Made by a program: the position numbers and the translations under genes. From a virus, in IMG/VR virus record IMGVR_UViG_3300030085_000843, positions 5,799 through 52,579 of that record: a stretch of 46,781 bases of DNA; one strand, given 5' to 3'. The notes below the pieces were generated by a model. The model searched no databases and was not told the DNA's origin. It was given only the letters and a program-made list of their open reading frames with translations. Each line of letters starts with the position of its first letter. Position 1 is the stretch's first letter. Below, in pieces: positions 30,555-41,704 of the stretch.

Positions 30555-33500
30555 TTAGTCGCAATCTTGTTTTTTATCTCTGTTAAGTAGAGATGATTCT
30601 TTTGCTATGAATTGTTCACCACCCATAGCTTTAATTATATCATTAATATTACCAGAAGAATTAGTTGATGCAAAGTTAACATTTTCAGTGACTTCTTGTA
30701 TTGTTTTACCTTTTAATTCTCCTTTAGAGAATTTTATTTCTGGGTTATGATATAGTCCTGTAGACGTTCTCGATACGTCTGTAGATAGTATACTATGATG
30801 ACCTACACCTTCTGTTCTAGCATATTGTTGCATTTCTTTTGTATCAAATAAATATTCTTTATATGATGTGTAAGCAATGTTTGTTACAGGACTAGTGTAT
30901 GCTCCTTCAGTATTTGCAAGCGCTCTGTCTACATGGTATTTTTTACCTTTTAAGAATGTTGCAAAGTCTTCTATAAATCTATCTTTTGCCTCTTCATACA
31001 TTTGTGGCTGCTCTGTTATAGGCACATAAGTTTCTATCTCTCCCTCTTTTTTAACTGGTGCAACAAATCCTAATTTGAATGGTAATCCTTTTGCTGCTTT
31101 AGCTGCATCTGGTTCAGACACTCTGATTAGTTTTCCTGTTGCAGGACTACGATATACTAAGAAATTATCTCCGCCTACTCCAAAAGAATCAAAGTCTAGA
31201 TAGGATGGATTGTTTGCATTAGCTGCTTTATATACCTGATTTGCTACTACTTTACTAGCATTATCAAAACCATTATTTTTTATTTGATCAAGAACATAGT
31301 TTTGAGCTTCTGGTGTTAAATTAGCAGTGCTAAGTGTAGATATACCGTACTCGTCATTAGGATGCTGTAGGTCTGTAACAATTGCCATGACTTGTCCTAG
31401 TCCTATTTGGCCTCCCTGTTTAGCTGCAAGTCCTTGTTCTATTGTCATGTTCTCTGCTTCAGATAAACCCATTCCTGGGGCAATAGTTCTTACTCCATCT
31501 GTAATATATGAAAAAGCTAAGTTTACATCATTTCCAAATATTTCCTTAGGATTGTTAAAATAAACGCTATTATCTCCTTTTACTCTACTATTGTTTAGAT
31601 TACCTGCAACAATATTTGTTATTTTACTAGTAACTTTTTCGCCTGCTTTTAGTTTATTTATTATAGCTACTCTATCAGACATAGTACCTGCTTCTAACAT
31701 ACCTGCAATCTCTCCTCCTATTTTAAAGTATACAGGTAATTGTTCTATCTCAGTATCTTTTCCTTTATGATTATCTACAAAAAAGTCATTCTCTATAATT
31801 TCAAACTCTACATCTTCACCTACTCTTATAAGTTCTCTGTTTACAATTATAGGTTTATCATTAATAGTATTTACATTACCAATATCAACCTTACCATCTT
31901 CTGATACAGGTATTACATTTTTTACTTTTAAATTACCAAAATTGTCTTGCTCTGTCACCCGCATTGTTTGATCAGATGATGCTGCTCTTACATTTAAATC
32001 TAAATCCATTTCATCTGTATCTGTTATTCTACTACTAGGTGAACCACCTTTTTGTTCTTGTACAGCTTCTTTTAAAGCATCTCCAAATGAAATACCACCC
32101 ATAGAAGCGCCTTTAGTCATCTCTGCTATTTCCTTATTAAACTCTTCTTTAGATTGCCCTAGATACTGCCAAACATCATCTCCTGAAACCATTCCGGTAG
32201 GAGCTGCCGGTGTAACATTAGGTTTAGGTTCTTGTTTTCTCTTTTCAAGTTCATTCTTTTCTGCCTGTCTTTCTATACGAAGTTGTGTATTATCTAAACC
32301 TTCTTCATTATCAAATAGGCTAAGCTGTTGTTTACCTTTGGCTAAAGCACGTTCTTCATATTGTAGTGCCTTATTAACAACTGCTTTGCCTACAGTAGAT
32401 GTAACTCCTCCTTGTAATACATTACCAGTTTTATTATTTGTAATAGTACCGGTACTTGTGTCAACTGTATATATATTACCCCTATACTCTACTTCATATA
32501 CTCCTGGTAGGTCATCACCGTACTCGTTTTGAATTTGTACAACACCCTCTACATTAGCTTGCGTTTCTTCAGCGCCTTCTCTATTAATCTGATCTTCTCC
32601 TTCATCGACTTGTCTTTGAGTTTCTTCTGTAATTCCGGACTCAGCTTGCTCTGGAGTGCCTGGAAGTCTATTGCTTTTTTCATTTTCTAATCTTTTTAGT
32701 TTTTTACGTTCTATATCTATTGCGTTTCTTAACACTAATAATTCTTTCTGCCCATCTTTGACCATTTGATTAAAAGTGTCACGATCCTGTTTTGCTTCTC
32801 TGTAAGATTCATAATCATCTTGTTGTTTAAATCTTTCCATTGCTTCTTCTGCAGCTTTAGCATCTTCTCTCATTTGTATAAGCTCGTTTTGCAATATAGC
32901 TTTACGATCTTCTGACTCTTGTATAAACTCTAAGGCTTTACGTTCAGTCTTAAGGATTGCTTCTGGTGTTACAAATGTTTCTACGCCTCTTGCTCTTAGT
33001 ACTCTCTTACGTGCTGCTATTGAACTTCTCAAAGAGTTTACTCTTCTTTTTAGCTCTCTTAGTTCTGGATCTTGTTTAATATCTTCTTTAGTGGCACCAG
33101 CTTCTTGTATGTACAATGTACGTAAATCATCATAGTTGTCTAAAGCTTCGTCTAATAGCCGTTCATGTTCATATATCTCTTGTTGTAAAGACTCTGAAGT
33201 TTTATTACCATGCTTACCAGAGTTAGCAATTCTTTCAGTTGCTTCTCTTAATGCTTCAGCTTTAATCATTTCTGACATTAAGATAGCATAAGCTATACCA
33301 TCTACTCTTGATTCAGGAGCATAGAAAAATACAGTGTTACCTCTACTATCTGTTAATTTAATAGAACTAATTGTTCCATCATCATCTCGTATAATTGCAT
33401 CTAATGCTTCTGCTTCTTTGTTCTCATATACTTCACCTTCTATTTGGAAAGATCTACCATCTTCACTAACAGACTCTATACCCCCAATATTTTCTGGTGC

Positions 33501-36332
33501 AAAAGCTTCTTCAAGTCTTCTTTTTACTTCCTCTCTATTTGCTAGTTCATCTTGCTGTTCTTGTGGTGATACTACTTCAACTTCTCCTAGCGCCTCTTTT
33601 ACAGACAGTGCTTCTAATGTATCTATAGCTGCTTCTAAGCCAGCTCTTTCAACAGGACTAAGACTTTCTTTATCAATAGCATAAAGATTATTTAGTCTTT
33701 CATCAGTTGTAGTACCTTTAGACTTCATATACTTATTAAATGCTTTATCTTCTTCCTTCTTTAAGTCTAAGTATTTTTTTCTTAGTATATCCTTTTCTTC
33801 TTGTGTAGCATCCTCAGGTAGATTATCTACAACTTCTTTAGATGTCTTTGCATTCTCAGCGATTTCTGCAACTTGTTTAGCTCTTGCTATGTTACGTGCT
33901 ATCTCTTCTTGTCTTTCTATTTCTCTACTAAGCGCTTCTTGTGCAAACGGATCAGATGCTAGTTTATTGTACACATTAAGTGATGGTATAATACCTCTAG
34001 CTTGCAACACAATTGGTTTACCATTAGCATCAGTTACTGGATTACCATTATCGTCTCTTTGATAAATAGGTTCAAACATTAGCTTACCATAATCAGCTAT
34101 TTGAGATTTTAGTTGGTCTGCTGCAATAGGATCTGTTTTTCTTAATTCTTTTTCTGCTTTATTTAATTCACTCATTATACCCTCATACTGCTTTCTAGGA
34201 TCATAATCTCTAGCATCCATTTCACCCGGTTCAGTTTTATACTGAGACAAGTCTTGCAATGCATTAGGCACACTTAATATTCCTGGACGCATTAGTTTAT
34301 TGTCTCTTGCTAATGAATCGTCAATTGTTTTTTGCATCTGTTTCTCTACAGAAGCCATTCTTCGTGTTCTATCTTTTACTTCTACTCCTCTTAAAATTAA
34401 CTCTGTACGTAAATTTTCTTGCTTTTTATATGCAGTGTCTTCAGCAGTTCTTTCTTCTTCAGACATTAAAAGTCTATCTAAACCGCTTTTTCTTTGTGGA
34501 ATTGCAAATCTATCATTTACCTTTTCATAGACATTTTTAACTTCATTAAGTTTATTCTTAAGACCTTCTACTATTTGTACTTTAGATTTACCGCCAGCTT
34601 GATCTTCTAAGGTAAGAGCATTACCACTATCATCGTGAGTTCTGTAACCAAAGTGTTCTATAAATTGCTCATCTGTCATATTAGATGAATCATCTAACCT
34701 TTCCATTAATATATCAAAGCCTCCTCTCTCTAAAGCTTCTAATGCATGATAAGTGTATAAGTTTTGTTGTTCATTTTTAAAACCATTTATATCTCCTCTC
34801 TTTAAAAATCCTTGCATTCTTTTTAAAGCAGCAGACTGTGCTTGTGCATTTTGCATCTTAGACTGTGTATTAAATAAATACCCACCATTAATAAACTCTG
34901 CTAGAGAAGCTGCATTTGTTTTTCTTGCGCTATATTCTGTCTGACCTGTTTTAAATTTTTGTACAGCAGTTTGTCCCCCTGACATAATACCACCAGTTAA
35001 AAATCCTACTAGCATAGTTTCTCTACCCTCTTGCGTCCCAAATGTTTTAGATAATGCATCGTTTAATGCTTTTGACATATCTCCATATCCACCATTATGA
35101 TATTTATCTGTATAGTACTGACTAGAAAACTGTCCTGAAAAATACTGATAACCTTCTTGGAATGCCTCTTCAATTCCTTGTGCTCCTGCAATTTTAAGTC
35201 TTCCAGCTACTCCTTTCCAAATACCATCGTTTGCAAATTTACTAACTGCTTTATTTGTAGCAGCATCAAACACTACATCTTTAGTAGCTTGTTTTGCAGC
35301 ATTATAGCCTTGAGCCATATTACCAAACATTAATAAGTTTGTACCCATTAGTACAGGCATTTGTGCCACAAAGTTTGTATTACCTGCTGCATAAGAAGTC
35401 TTCTCTATATCATTTCTTATATCCTCAGGTATTTGATGTTCAAACCTTAAGTTATTATCTTGCATATACTTTTGAGTTAAGTCATTGTATACACTTTTTT
35501 GTGTCTCTCTTGCTTCTACAGACCCTTCAGCTAATGACATCATTGCTCCAACTTCTAACATCTGTAAAGCTCGCATTACATTAGTAGTTGTACCTGCTCC
35601 TTGTGCTAGCGCTGTACCAAGTCTTGTACCATTTACAATTGCTTTTGACGCATTATAAATAGATGTACCTTTTCCTAGTCCTCCTAGTTTTGTTAACCAT
35701 CCTTGACCTCCCATTAAATACATAGATGCAATAGATCCTAAAGAATATCCTAATCCATTAGCTACGGTATCAGCCCAAAAGTTTGCAGTTCCTAGTTTTT
35801 GAAAAGTACTCATAGCCCTCTCTTCTTGAGTATAATAATTAGGCATGTGTTCTTGCATCCACTCGTTCATTCTATCTACGTTTCTACCTATAGCATTATC
35901 GTAGTAGGCGCCACCAGATGCTAGTTCTCCTAATCCAAAGAATAGACCAATTGTATTTTCTGCTACAGCCCCTAAAGCAGTAGTTCCCATCTTAGCTAAA
36001 CCGTTACCCCACTTTTCTGCAGTGCTTTGATTCTGTGCTCTTATTTCTTCCCAGTCTAGATTTTGTCCAAGCGGTACATTATACTTAAGAAAGTTTTCTA
36101 CAGGCTCTCCCCTGTTTAAATGTTTTGTGCTACTGTATATAAGTTGATCAGTAAATCCACTTCCTTGATTACCGCCTAACGTTACCTGTGTAGGAGAAGG
36201 AGTATATGCTGTATTAGTTAACGGGTTCACAAAAGCTGATGGACTGCTAGATTCCATTGTAGGCTTCCCATTCATTGGCATACTAGTCAACGGATTTACC
36301 GCTGTGGTTATGTCTGTATTTTCTTCTGCCAT
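30555..36332 (-). CDS. 1925-aa putative ejected/cargo protein
   Basis: Immediately upstream of the polymerase gene. The N-terminal 450 residues are Gly/Ala-rich with several hydrophobic helices (about 115-142, 185-225, 325-345), suggesting membrane insertion or a tail-lumen conduit. A central part (about 850-1215) is long charged coiled coil (for example residues 1031-1214). The C-terminal third is mixed alpha/beta. Such an arrangement fits crAss-like cargo proteins held in the virion and ejected with the DNA, but no conserved catalytic motif is seen. A lysozyme or other enzyme domain was looked for and not recognised. It is separated from its neighbours by 1 base on either side. Confidence 0.65.
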   Translation of the reverse strand: MAEENTDITTAVNPLTSMPMNGKPTMESSSPSAFVNPLTNTAYTPSPTQVTLGGNQGSGFTDQLIYSSTKHLNRGEPVENFLKYNVPLGQNLDWEEIRAQNQSTAEKWGNGLAKMGTTALGAVAENTIGLFFGLGELASGGAYYDNAIGRNVDRMNEWMQEHMPNYYTQEERAMSTFQKLGTANFWADTVANGLGYSLGSIASMYLMGGQGWLTKLGGLGKGTSIYNASKAIVNGTRLGTALAQGAGTTTNVMRALQMLEVGAMMSLAEGSVEARETQKSVYNDLTQKYMQDNNLRFEHQIPEDIRNDIEKTSYAAGNTNFVAQMPVLMGTNLLMFGNMAQGYNAAKQATKDVVFDAATNKAVSKFANDGIWKGVAGRLKIAGAQGIEEAFQEGYQYFSGQFSSQYYTDKYHNGGYGDMSKALNDALSKTFGTQEGRETMLVGFLTGGIMSGGQTAVQKFKTGQTEYSARKTNAASLAEFINGGYLFNTQSKMQNAQAQSAALKRMQGFLKRGDINGFKNEQQNLYTYHALEALERGGFDILMERLDDSSNMTDEQFIEHFGYRTHDDSGNALTLEDQAGGKSKVQIVEGLKNKLNEVKNVYEKVNDRFAIPQRKSGLDRLLMSEEERTAEDTAYKKQENLRTELILRGVEVKDRTRRMASVEKQMQKTIDDSLARDNKLMRPGILSVPNALQDLSQYKTEPGEMDARDYDPRKQYEGIMSELNKAEKELRKTDPIAADQLKSQIADYGKLMFEPIYQRDDNGNPVTDANGKPIVLQARGIIPSLNVYNKLASDPFAQEALSREIERQEEIARNIARAKQVAEIAENAKTSKEVVDNLPEDATQEEKDILRKKYLDLKKEEDKAFNKYMKSKGTTTDERLNNLYAIDKESLSPVERAGLEAAIDTLEALSVKEALGEVEVVSPQEQQDELANREEVKRRLEEAFAPENIGGIESVSEDGRSFQIEGEVYENKEAEALDAIIRDDDGTISSIKLTDSRGNTVFFYAPESRVDGIAYAILMSEMIKAEALREATERIANSGKHGNKTSESLQQEIYEHERLLDEALDNYDDLRTLYIQEAGATKEDIKQDPELRELKRRVNSLRSSIAARKRVLRARGVETFVTPEAILKTERKALEFIQESEDRKAILQNELIQMREDAKAAEEAMERFKQQDDYESYREAKQDRDTFNQMVKDGQKELLVLRNAIDIERKKLKRLENEKSNRLPGTPEQAESGITEETQRQVDEGEDQINREGAEETQANVEGVVQIQNEYGDDLPGVYEVEYRGNIYTVDTSTGTITNNKTGNVLQGGVTSTVGKAVVNKALQYEERALAKGKQQLSLFDNEEGLDNTQLRIERQAEKNELEKRKQEPKPNVTPAAPTGMVSGDDVWQYLGQSKEEFNKEIAEMTKGASMGGISFGDALKEAVQEQKGGSPSSRITDTDEMDLDLNVRAASSDQTMRVTEQDNFGNLKVKNVIPVSEDGKVDIGNVNTINDKPIIVNRELIRVGEDVEFEIIENDFFVDNHKGKDTEIEQLPVYFKIGGEIAGMLEAGTMSDRVAIINKLKAGEKVTSKITNIVAGNLNNSRVKGDNSVYFNNPKEIFGNDVNLAFSYITDGVRTIAPGMGLSEAENMTIEQGLAAKQGGQIGLGQVMAIVTDLQHPNDEYGISTLSTANLTPEAQNYVLDQIKNNGFDNASKVVANQVYKAANANNPSYLDFDSFGVGGDNFLVYRSPATGKLIRVSEPDAAKAAKGLPFKLGFVAPVKKEGEIETYVPITEQPQMYEEAKDRFIEDFATFLKGKKYHVDRALANTEGAYTSPVTNIAYTSYKEYLFDTKEMQQYARTEGVGHHSILSTDVSRTSTGLYHNPEIKFSKGELKGKTIQEVTENVNFASTNSSGNINDIIKAMGGEQFIAKESSLLNRDKKQDCD

Positions 36333-36333
36333 A

Positions 36334-38868
36334 CTATTTTGTTATAGTTCTAAAACTAAGACCTTGCATAGAAGCATTATTAACTAAATCTGCTAAAGTT
36401 ACTTGAACAGTTTTACCATTTGCATTTGTAATAGTAAATAAACCACCAGCTGTACTAACCTGATTAACAGTTCCGTCTGAGTTTAGTATAGTAACTTTAT
36501 CTCCTCCAGATTTACCAGGAGTAAATGCAAAGTCAATTGCTGTAGCTAGATTACCATCTGGAGTATAAAAACCAATAGACGTTCCATCTAATCCAGATTG
36601 TTTAGCTTTATTAATATCCATTTGTAATCTGTAGCCTGGCTGATTAAAGTACTGATCCATACCTTCCATTTGAATTTCTGAATAAGGCACTTTTATAACC
36701 TCATTTACCTGACGTCCGTCTTTGTCTTTTCCTTGTACTTTCATTTGTAATGAAGGCTCTCCTAGATAAGGCGTAGTATCAAATGTTACTTCTGTAATTT
36801 GATGTTCTACCATTCCTTTCTCTTCCATTAGATTAGCAATAGTAGCTGTTGTTTGCTTCTGACCATCATAGTAAATTTTCATAGTTTCATCTAAAGGCTT
36901 CTTTAAAAAGAACTTATTAATTGCTTTTGTATCCTCTTGCGCTTTCCTTGGATCAACGTTAGGCATTACATTAGATGTTTGTCCTCCTGCATATATAGAA
37001 GAGTTTTTCTCTAAATATCTGTCAAGATCTTTTTGTCTTTTGGTATTGTATTCAGCACTAAACCGTTTAAGCTGCTCAACAGTTACCCATCCCATATTAT
37101 ATTTATCCTCTCCAATCTGTCCAAGACCTCCTACTGTAACATTATAATCATCATACATTATTTTACCAACACCCCTTAAAAATTTAGCTCCTGCTTTCAT
37201 TGTTGCTACCCTTTCATCATAGTCCTCTATAGCACTTGATCTAAATTGCTGGTCTGCAGCTCTATCTAAGAGCTCTATAGCTTCTTTATAGTCTACCTCT
37301 CTTCCTACATATTTACTAACAGCAGCTACTAGTTCCTTTCCTTTGAATGCTTGTTTACCAGGACCCATAGGACCTTTAAATACATTCTCTCCAAATGCTG
37401 TTTCAAAATCTTGATCTGTACCTGTAAGCCCTAAATCATTATAAGCTTTTTGCAACAATGATTCTTGGAAATGAACTTGCTCTTTATGCACTTGAATCTT
37501 ACTCTTAAAAGATTCTGCTAAAGCTTTTATTTCATCAGGAACATTACCATTCATTATGTCCTCTACAGTATAATTACCAAACTCTTTCACTTGACCATCT
37601 GAATCTACATAGGTTCTTTTATTACCGTCATTATCAAGAAGTGCTAAATTAAAATCTCTAGCAGCATTAGTAATTAATTGATTTTGTCCATCTATATAGC
37701 TTTGAATAGACTTTTCATCATCTCCGCCGACATTTTTAATTTCAGTTTCTTCAGTTCCTTTAACAATTACAGGAGTATAATCTTTCATATACCGCTCATA
37801 ATCTTGTAACCATTTTTTATCATAGTCTTGTATATACTCTGACCATACATTTTTGTATGCAAATTTACGTATAGCTGCTCCTAACTCTCTTGTAGTTTCA
37901 CTTCCAATTACACCTTGCTCTGCATATCTTCTACGCATCTCCATTAGCTGGTCATCAGTTTCTACACCAGTTCCCTTAAGTAATGATTCTTTTTCTTTTA
38001 TTACCTCTTCAATAGCTTGCGCTTCTTTTTTCTTACCTTTAGCATTAGCCTCTTGTAATGCACCGTATAAACCATTGTTATTAGGATCATCTTCATTACC
38101 ATATAATTCATTTGATATAGATTTCTGTATATCCTCATCACTTAAATTAAATGTTCTTAGTTTAGACTTTTGTTGTAGATATGCAGTTACATTTGGATCA
38201 GCTATAACATCTTTAAATATAGCTGCTACATCCTCTTGTGGCACCATTTCATACTTAGATCCTTTCTTAATCGTATACATAGCACCAGGTCCTTGTCCAA
38301 CTACCTGTACTATACTACCTCCCTTTTTAACAGCATAGTCTTTCATTGCCTCAGACATTAAAGCACTTATGTCCTGATCTTTTACAAAATTATATCCTGA
38401 AAAATAACTTCCTTCATCTATAGTTCCATCTTCATTTTTATTTAAACCTTTATAACCATGTGCAGACATTGCAAACATTCCCCTATAAGTTTCAGGATCT
38501 ATATCACCTTCTGCATACGCATCATCAAGTTTCTTTTTATAAGCTTGTACTAAATCAAAATTTTGTTTTATAGGAGCATAGTCTTTAGCAAATGTTCTAG
38601 CACTTCTTGCTACATCAAGTCCCATAGTTTCATAGTCTCCACGTGAGGATCTATCTTCAAGAGCTGTTCTTGTAGTATTTTCTAATTCATTCTTAAGAGC
38701 TATATCTCCTTCAAAGTCAGCTGCCTGCATTTGATCTACTGCTCCTGATAATGCATCATCTTTATTAAAAGCGTCTTGGAATCTGTTTCTAAGTAATTCA
38801 TTTATTTGTACAGATCCAGGATCTCTAAATACACTCTTGTAAGGTTTTAAACTATATCTTGTTGCCAT
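36334..38868 (-). CDS. 844-aa putative virion cargo protein
   Basis: Soluble, acidic and mostly helical in residues 1-600, with repeated short charged helices. The C-terminal 150 residues look beta-rich (for example TIGFYTPDGNLATAIDF-like strands and a VTILNSDGTVNQV stretch). No membrane segment and no known motif. Position between the 943-aa and 1925-aa genes, with 1- and 2-base spacers, places it in the same structural/cargo set as in other crAss-like phages. Function unknown. Confidence 0.6.
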   Translation of the reverse strand: MATRYSLKPYKSVFRDPGSVQINELLRNRFQDAFNKDDALSGAVDQMQAADFEGDIALKNELENTTRTALEDRSSRGDYETMGLDVARSARTFAKDYAPIKQNFDLVQAYKKKLDDAYAEGDIDPETYRGMFAMSAHGYKGLNKNEDGTIDEGSYFSGYNFVKDQDISALMSEAMKDYAVKKGGSIVQVVGQGPGAMYTIKKGSKYEMVPQEDVAAIFKDVIADPNVTAYLQQKSKLRTFNLSDEDIQKSISNELYGNEDDPNNNGLYGALQEANAKGKKKEAQAIEEVIKEKESLLKGTGVETDDQLMEMRRRYAEQGVIGSETTRELGAAIRKFAYKNVWSEYIQDYDKKWLQDYERYMKDYTPVIVKGTEETEIKNVGGDDEKSIQSYIDGQNQLITNAARDFNLALLDNDGNKRTYVDSDGQVKEFGNYTVEDIMNGNVPDEIKALAESFKSKIQVHKEQVHFQESLLQKAYNDLGLTGTDQDFETAFGENVFKGPMGPGKQAFKGKELVAAVSKYVGREVDYKEAIELLDRAADQQFRSSAIEDYDERVATMKAGAKFLRGVGKIMYDDYNVTVGGLGQIGEDKYNMGWVTVEQLKRFSAEYNTKRQKDLDRYLEKNSSIYAGGQTSNVMPNVDPRKAQEDTKAINKFFLKKPLDETMKIYYDGQKQTTATIANLMEEKGMVEHQITEVTFDTTPYLGEPSLQMKVQGKDKDGRQVNEVIKVPYSEIQMEGMDQYFNQPGYRLQMDINKAKQSGLDGTSIGFYTPDGNLATAIDFAFTPGKSGGDKVTILNSDGTVNQVSTAGGLFTITNANGKTVQVTLADLVNNASMQGLSFRTITK

Positions 38869-38870
38869 AA

Positions 38871-41702
38871 TTATGTAGTTGTTTCTTCTGTATTAACTTC
38901 TTGTACAACAGGTTCGCTAATATTAATATTAAATAGGTTTGCTATTTCTGCATTTGTATATGGTCTACCTGTACTAGGATTTATTTGTCCTTTCATTAGT
39001 TGACGTAATCTTTGTCTTTCATATATACCCATATCACCAGTTGCTCTAGCTAAGTCTTCTGTAGCTTTATAACTTAAGTAATCACCTGTAAGACCTGCAA
39101 TATTCTGAGATGCAGTATCTAAAGCCGCTAACCTTTGATCAACCTCTCCTAATCTATTTGCTTCTCTAAGCTTAGTATTTACTTGATCAACTGTAAGTTG
39201 ATTAGCTACGTTTCTAGCATCAGTCTGTGCTTTTAGTTGAGCTTCTTGATTTGCTATCGCTGTATTAGCCTTAGCCTCAGCAGAAGCAATCTTCATGTCT
39301 CCTTGTTGTTTTGTTCTATAAGCTGCCATCTTAGCTATGATATTTGCTGGACCACCTCCACTAGTTTCTATAAATCTGTTTAATGCTCTGTTAGCTGATT
39401 CGTTAGCAGCTCTCTCTTGATTTAAACTAACTCTTTCTAAACTAGGAGCTGTTAATCTTCCTGGAGCTTTCATCTGTTCTGCCTCAGATTTACCACGTAA
39501 GAATGCATATGCAGACGGTAGCAGTTGTACAGTACCTCCAATAACAGCAGCATCAGGAATATCTTTATATATTTTACTTAATGCTTTTCTTTCCTCTTCT
39601 GTTAAACCTCTATTTGTTTTTGCCTTTTCGTTAAACTCTGTAGTTATTGTATTATCATCATTATATCCTAGAGTTGGAACCGATACTTTCTTAGGTGGAG
39701 AATCTAAATTACTAGTGCCTACTACCCAATCTGGATGTCCTGGCCCCCATGTTGATTTTAGTACTGGCTCTTTCTCCTCAGTAGGAATAAGTGATATTTC
39801 TTGTGGTTTTAATTTTATACCAGCACCATAAGATTTAGTAAACTCAGCTCCATATTTCTTCCAAGCTTTGTCAACATAGCTATTTAATTTACCTTTTTTA
39901 TCTAACTTAATTTCTTTTGCATAGTCAGGATAATTCTCATTTACCCATGCTCTAAATATATTTCCTTGTGCTTCTGATTTAGGCTTCATACTCATTTGAT
40001 AATTTGTCATAGTTGTATTATCATCCTCTCCTCCTTCTTCAAATTTACGAACTCCTCCACCTTTTGCTTTTACCTTGCTAGCATCTCTACCTGCTTTCTT
40101 TTCTTGTAGTTTAGCTAAATTATCTATCTCACTCTGTAAACCACCCATTGCAAGAATATCTTTATGTCTTTGTGCAAAAGATTTACCATTAAGTTTTAGA
40201 TGATCAGAAAAGAAATAATCTTTTTTAACACCACCTTTTCTTGCCATAGTTACTTTATCCATAGTCTCTCCTCCTTCTACTTCTGTTTGCTCATCTACCA
40301 TAATACCACCTTCTTCATGACTTTGTCCTTTAAACTCTACAGCATCAGATCCTGGTATAGATTTCATAATACCTCCTGGTAATTGTTTTACACCTCCATG
40401 TCCATATCTTAATCCTCCATATCTAGCTATATCAGATCCAAAATCAAAACCAGATACTTCTTTATTTTTTAATTGTTCTGTTCTTAGTTTTGCAAAAGCG
40501 TCTTCTCGTCTTTGATCTTGTTCTTCTTCAGCTTTATCCACCTTCTTTTGTGCTGAACGTGATCCGACTAATCCTTTAATTCCTGAATATAAACCTCCAA
40601 TTGCAGCACCTGCTAATGTACCAACACCAGGTAAAATCATACTACCAATACCTGCACCAGTACCTGCACCAGATAATATAGATCCTGTAGCTTCTCCAGC
40701 ATTAAATGTAGTAGGATCGTCATCATCAGATAGTCTTTTAATACCCATCCCTGCAAGAGAAGCAATCATAGCAGGATTCGCTAACTGTGCTGCCATACTA
40801 CTTCCACCTGTTATACTAGTGGTTAGACCTCTACCTATTTTATCAGCAGTTGTACCTGCAGTCTTTGCTGCAATATTCCCTAGTCCTGTTTTTAGTCCTG
40901 ATGTTGCTTTAGATAAAGCTGTGCTTACACCGCTACCTCCAGAAACACCTTCTACTACAAAACCTTCAGGAATTGGAGAACCAGGTAATAAAGACATACC
41001 TCCACCAGTTGTAGGATTTACAGCAGAGATTACGCCCTTTGGAGCTGCAGCTGTAATTCCAGGAGTAGTTCCTGCACCATATAACTCTTTACCTGTCTTA
41101 ATTAAATCTCTACTAAAGTCACTAACCCCCATACCTGTAGATATAATATTTCCTGCTTCATCAACAATTTCTTCAGGACCTTGTAAATTTTTACCAAGCT
41201 CTTTTAATCCTTTTTGTACGGTACCTTCTGCCATTGCTACTTTTTGACGATTAGCTGCAATCTCTGCTTTTGCTTCATCAACCTCTTCAGTACTTAAGTT
41301 TTGTTTTTCTAAATCCTCTTCTAATTTTTTTAGAGTTTCTGGATCAGCTTCATCGTATGCTAGAAAAGAAGTTTCAGAAGACCCAGGCATTAAATTGTCT
41401 CCATACATTTGTGTAGTAGTACTTAAACCTCCAGCCTCATAATAGCCCATACGTTTCATAAAATCTTTTGGATCACTTTTAGGATAACCTCCTTCTTTCA
41501 TTTTACTAGCTAGCTTACTAATTCTTTCAGATTGTGCTTTATGTAGCTTAGAAGCTTTTGCTAATTGTTTTGATACTTTCTTAAGGGTTTTTACTCCACC
41601 CTTTTTCATTTTATTTCTTTTTCTTAATCTTGTAGGCATATTAGAATATTGTCCTGTAGACATGCCTTGTGATAGTATTGTATTATATGCTTTTTTTGTC
41701 AT
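38871..41702 (-). CDS. 943-aa glycine-rich putative virion cargo/ejection protein
   Basis: The N-terminus is very basic (RLRKRNKMKKGG, then lysine-rich helix). A glycine-zipper segment (GTGAGIGSMILPGVGTLAGA, about 344-363, continuing to 377) is suited to membrane insertion or pore formation. Next comes a Gly-rich beta-like region (about 428-520) with YGHGGVKQLPGG, SHEEGGIMVDEQTEVEGGE and HLKLNGKSFAQRHKD, a pattern that recurs in virion proteins of Bacteroidetes phages. The C-terminal part (about 760-900) is a long Ala/Gln-rich helical region. Best guess is an ejected protein that helps DNA or protein cross the envelope. It lies 2 bases after the tail protein gene. Confidence 0.65.
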   Translation of the reverse strand: MTKKAYNTILSQGMSTGQYSNMPTRLRKRNKMKKGGVKTLKKVSKQLAKASKLHKAQSERISKLASKMKEGGYPKSDPKDFMKRMGYYEAGGLSTTTQMYGDNLMPGSSETSFLAYDEADPETLKKLEEDLEKQNLSTEEVDEAKAEIAANRQKVAMAEGTVQKGLKELGKNLQGPEEIVDEAGNIISTGMGVSDFSRDLIKTGKELYGAGTTPGITAAAPKGVISAVNPTTGGGMSLLPGSPIPEGFVVEGVSGGSGVSTALSKATSGLKTGLGNIAAKTAGTTADKIGRGLTTSITGGSSMAAQLANPAMIASLAGMGIKRLSDDDDPTTFNAGEATGSILSGAGTGAGIGSMILPGVGTLAGAAIGGLYSGIKGLVGSRSAQKKVDKAEEEQDQRREDAFAKLRTEQLKNKEVSGFDFGSDIARYGGLRYGHGGVKQLPGGIMKSIPGSDAVEFKGQSHEEGGIMVDEQTEVEGGETMDKVTMARKGGVKKDYFFSDHLKLNGKSFAQRHKDILAMGGLQSEIDNLAKLQEKKAGRDASKVKAKGGGVRKFEEGGEDDNTTMTNYQMSMKPKSEAQGNIFRAWVNENYPDYAKEIKLDKKGKLNSYVDKAWKKYGAEFTKSYGAGIKLKPQEISLIPTEEKEPVLKSTWGPGHPDWVVGTSNLDSPPKKVSVPTLGYNDDNTITTEFNEKAKTNRGLTEEERKALSKIYKDIPDAAVIGGTVQLLPSAYAFLRGKSEAEQMKAPGRLTAPSLERVSLNQERAANESANRALNRFIETSGGGPANIIAKMAAYRTKQQGDMKIASAEAKANTAIANQEAQLKAQTDARNVANQLTVDQVNTKLREANRLGEVDQRLAALDTASQNIAGLTGDYLSYKATEDLARATGDMGIYERQRLRQLMKGQINPSTGRPYTNAEIANLFNINISEPVVQEVNTEETTT

Positions 41703-41704
41703 AA

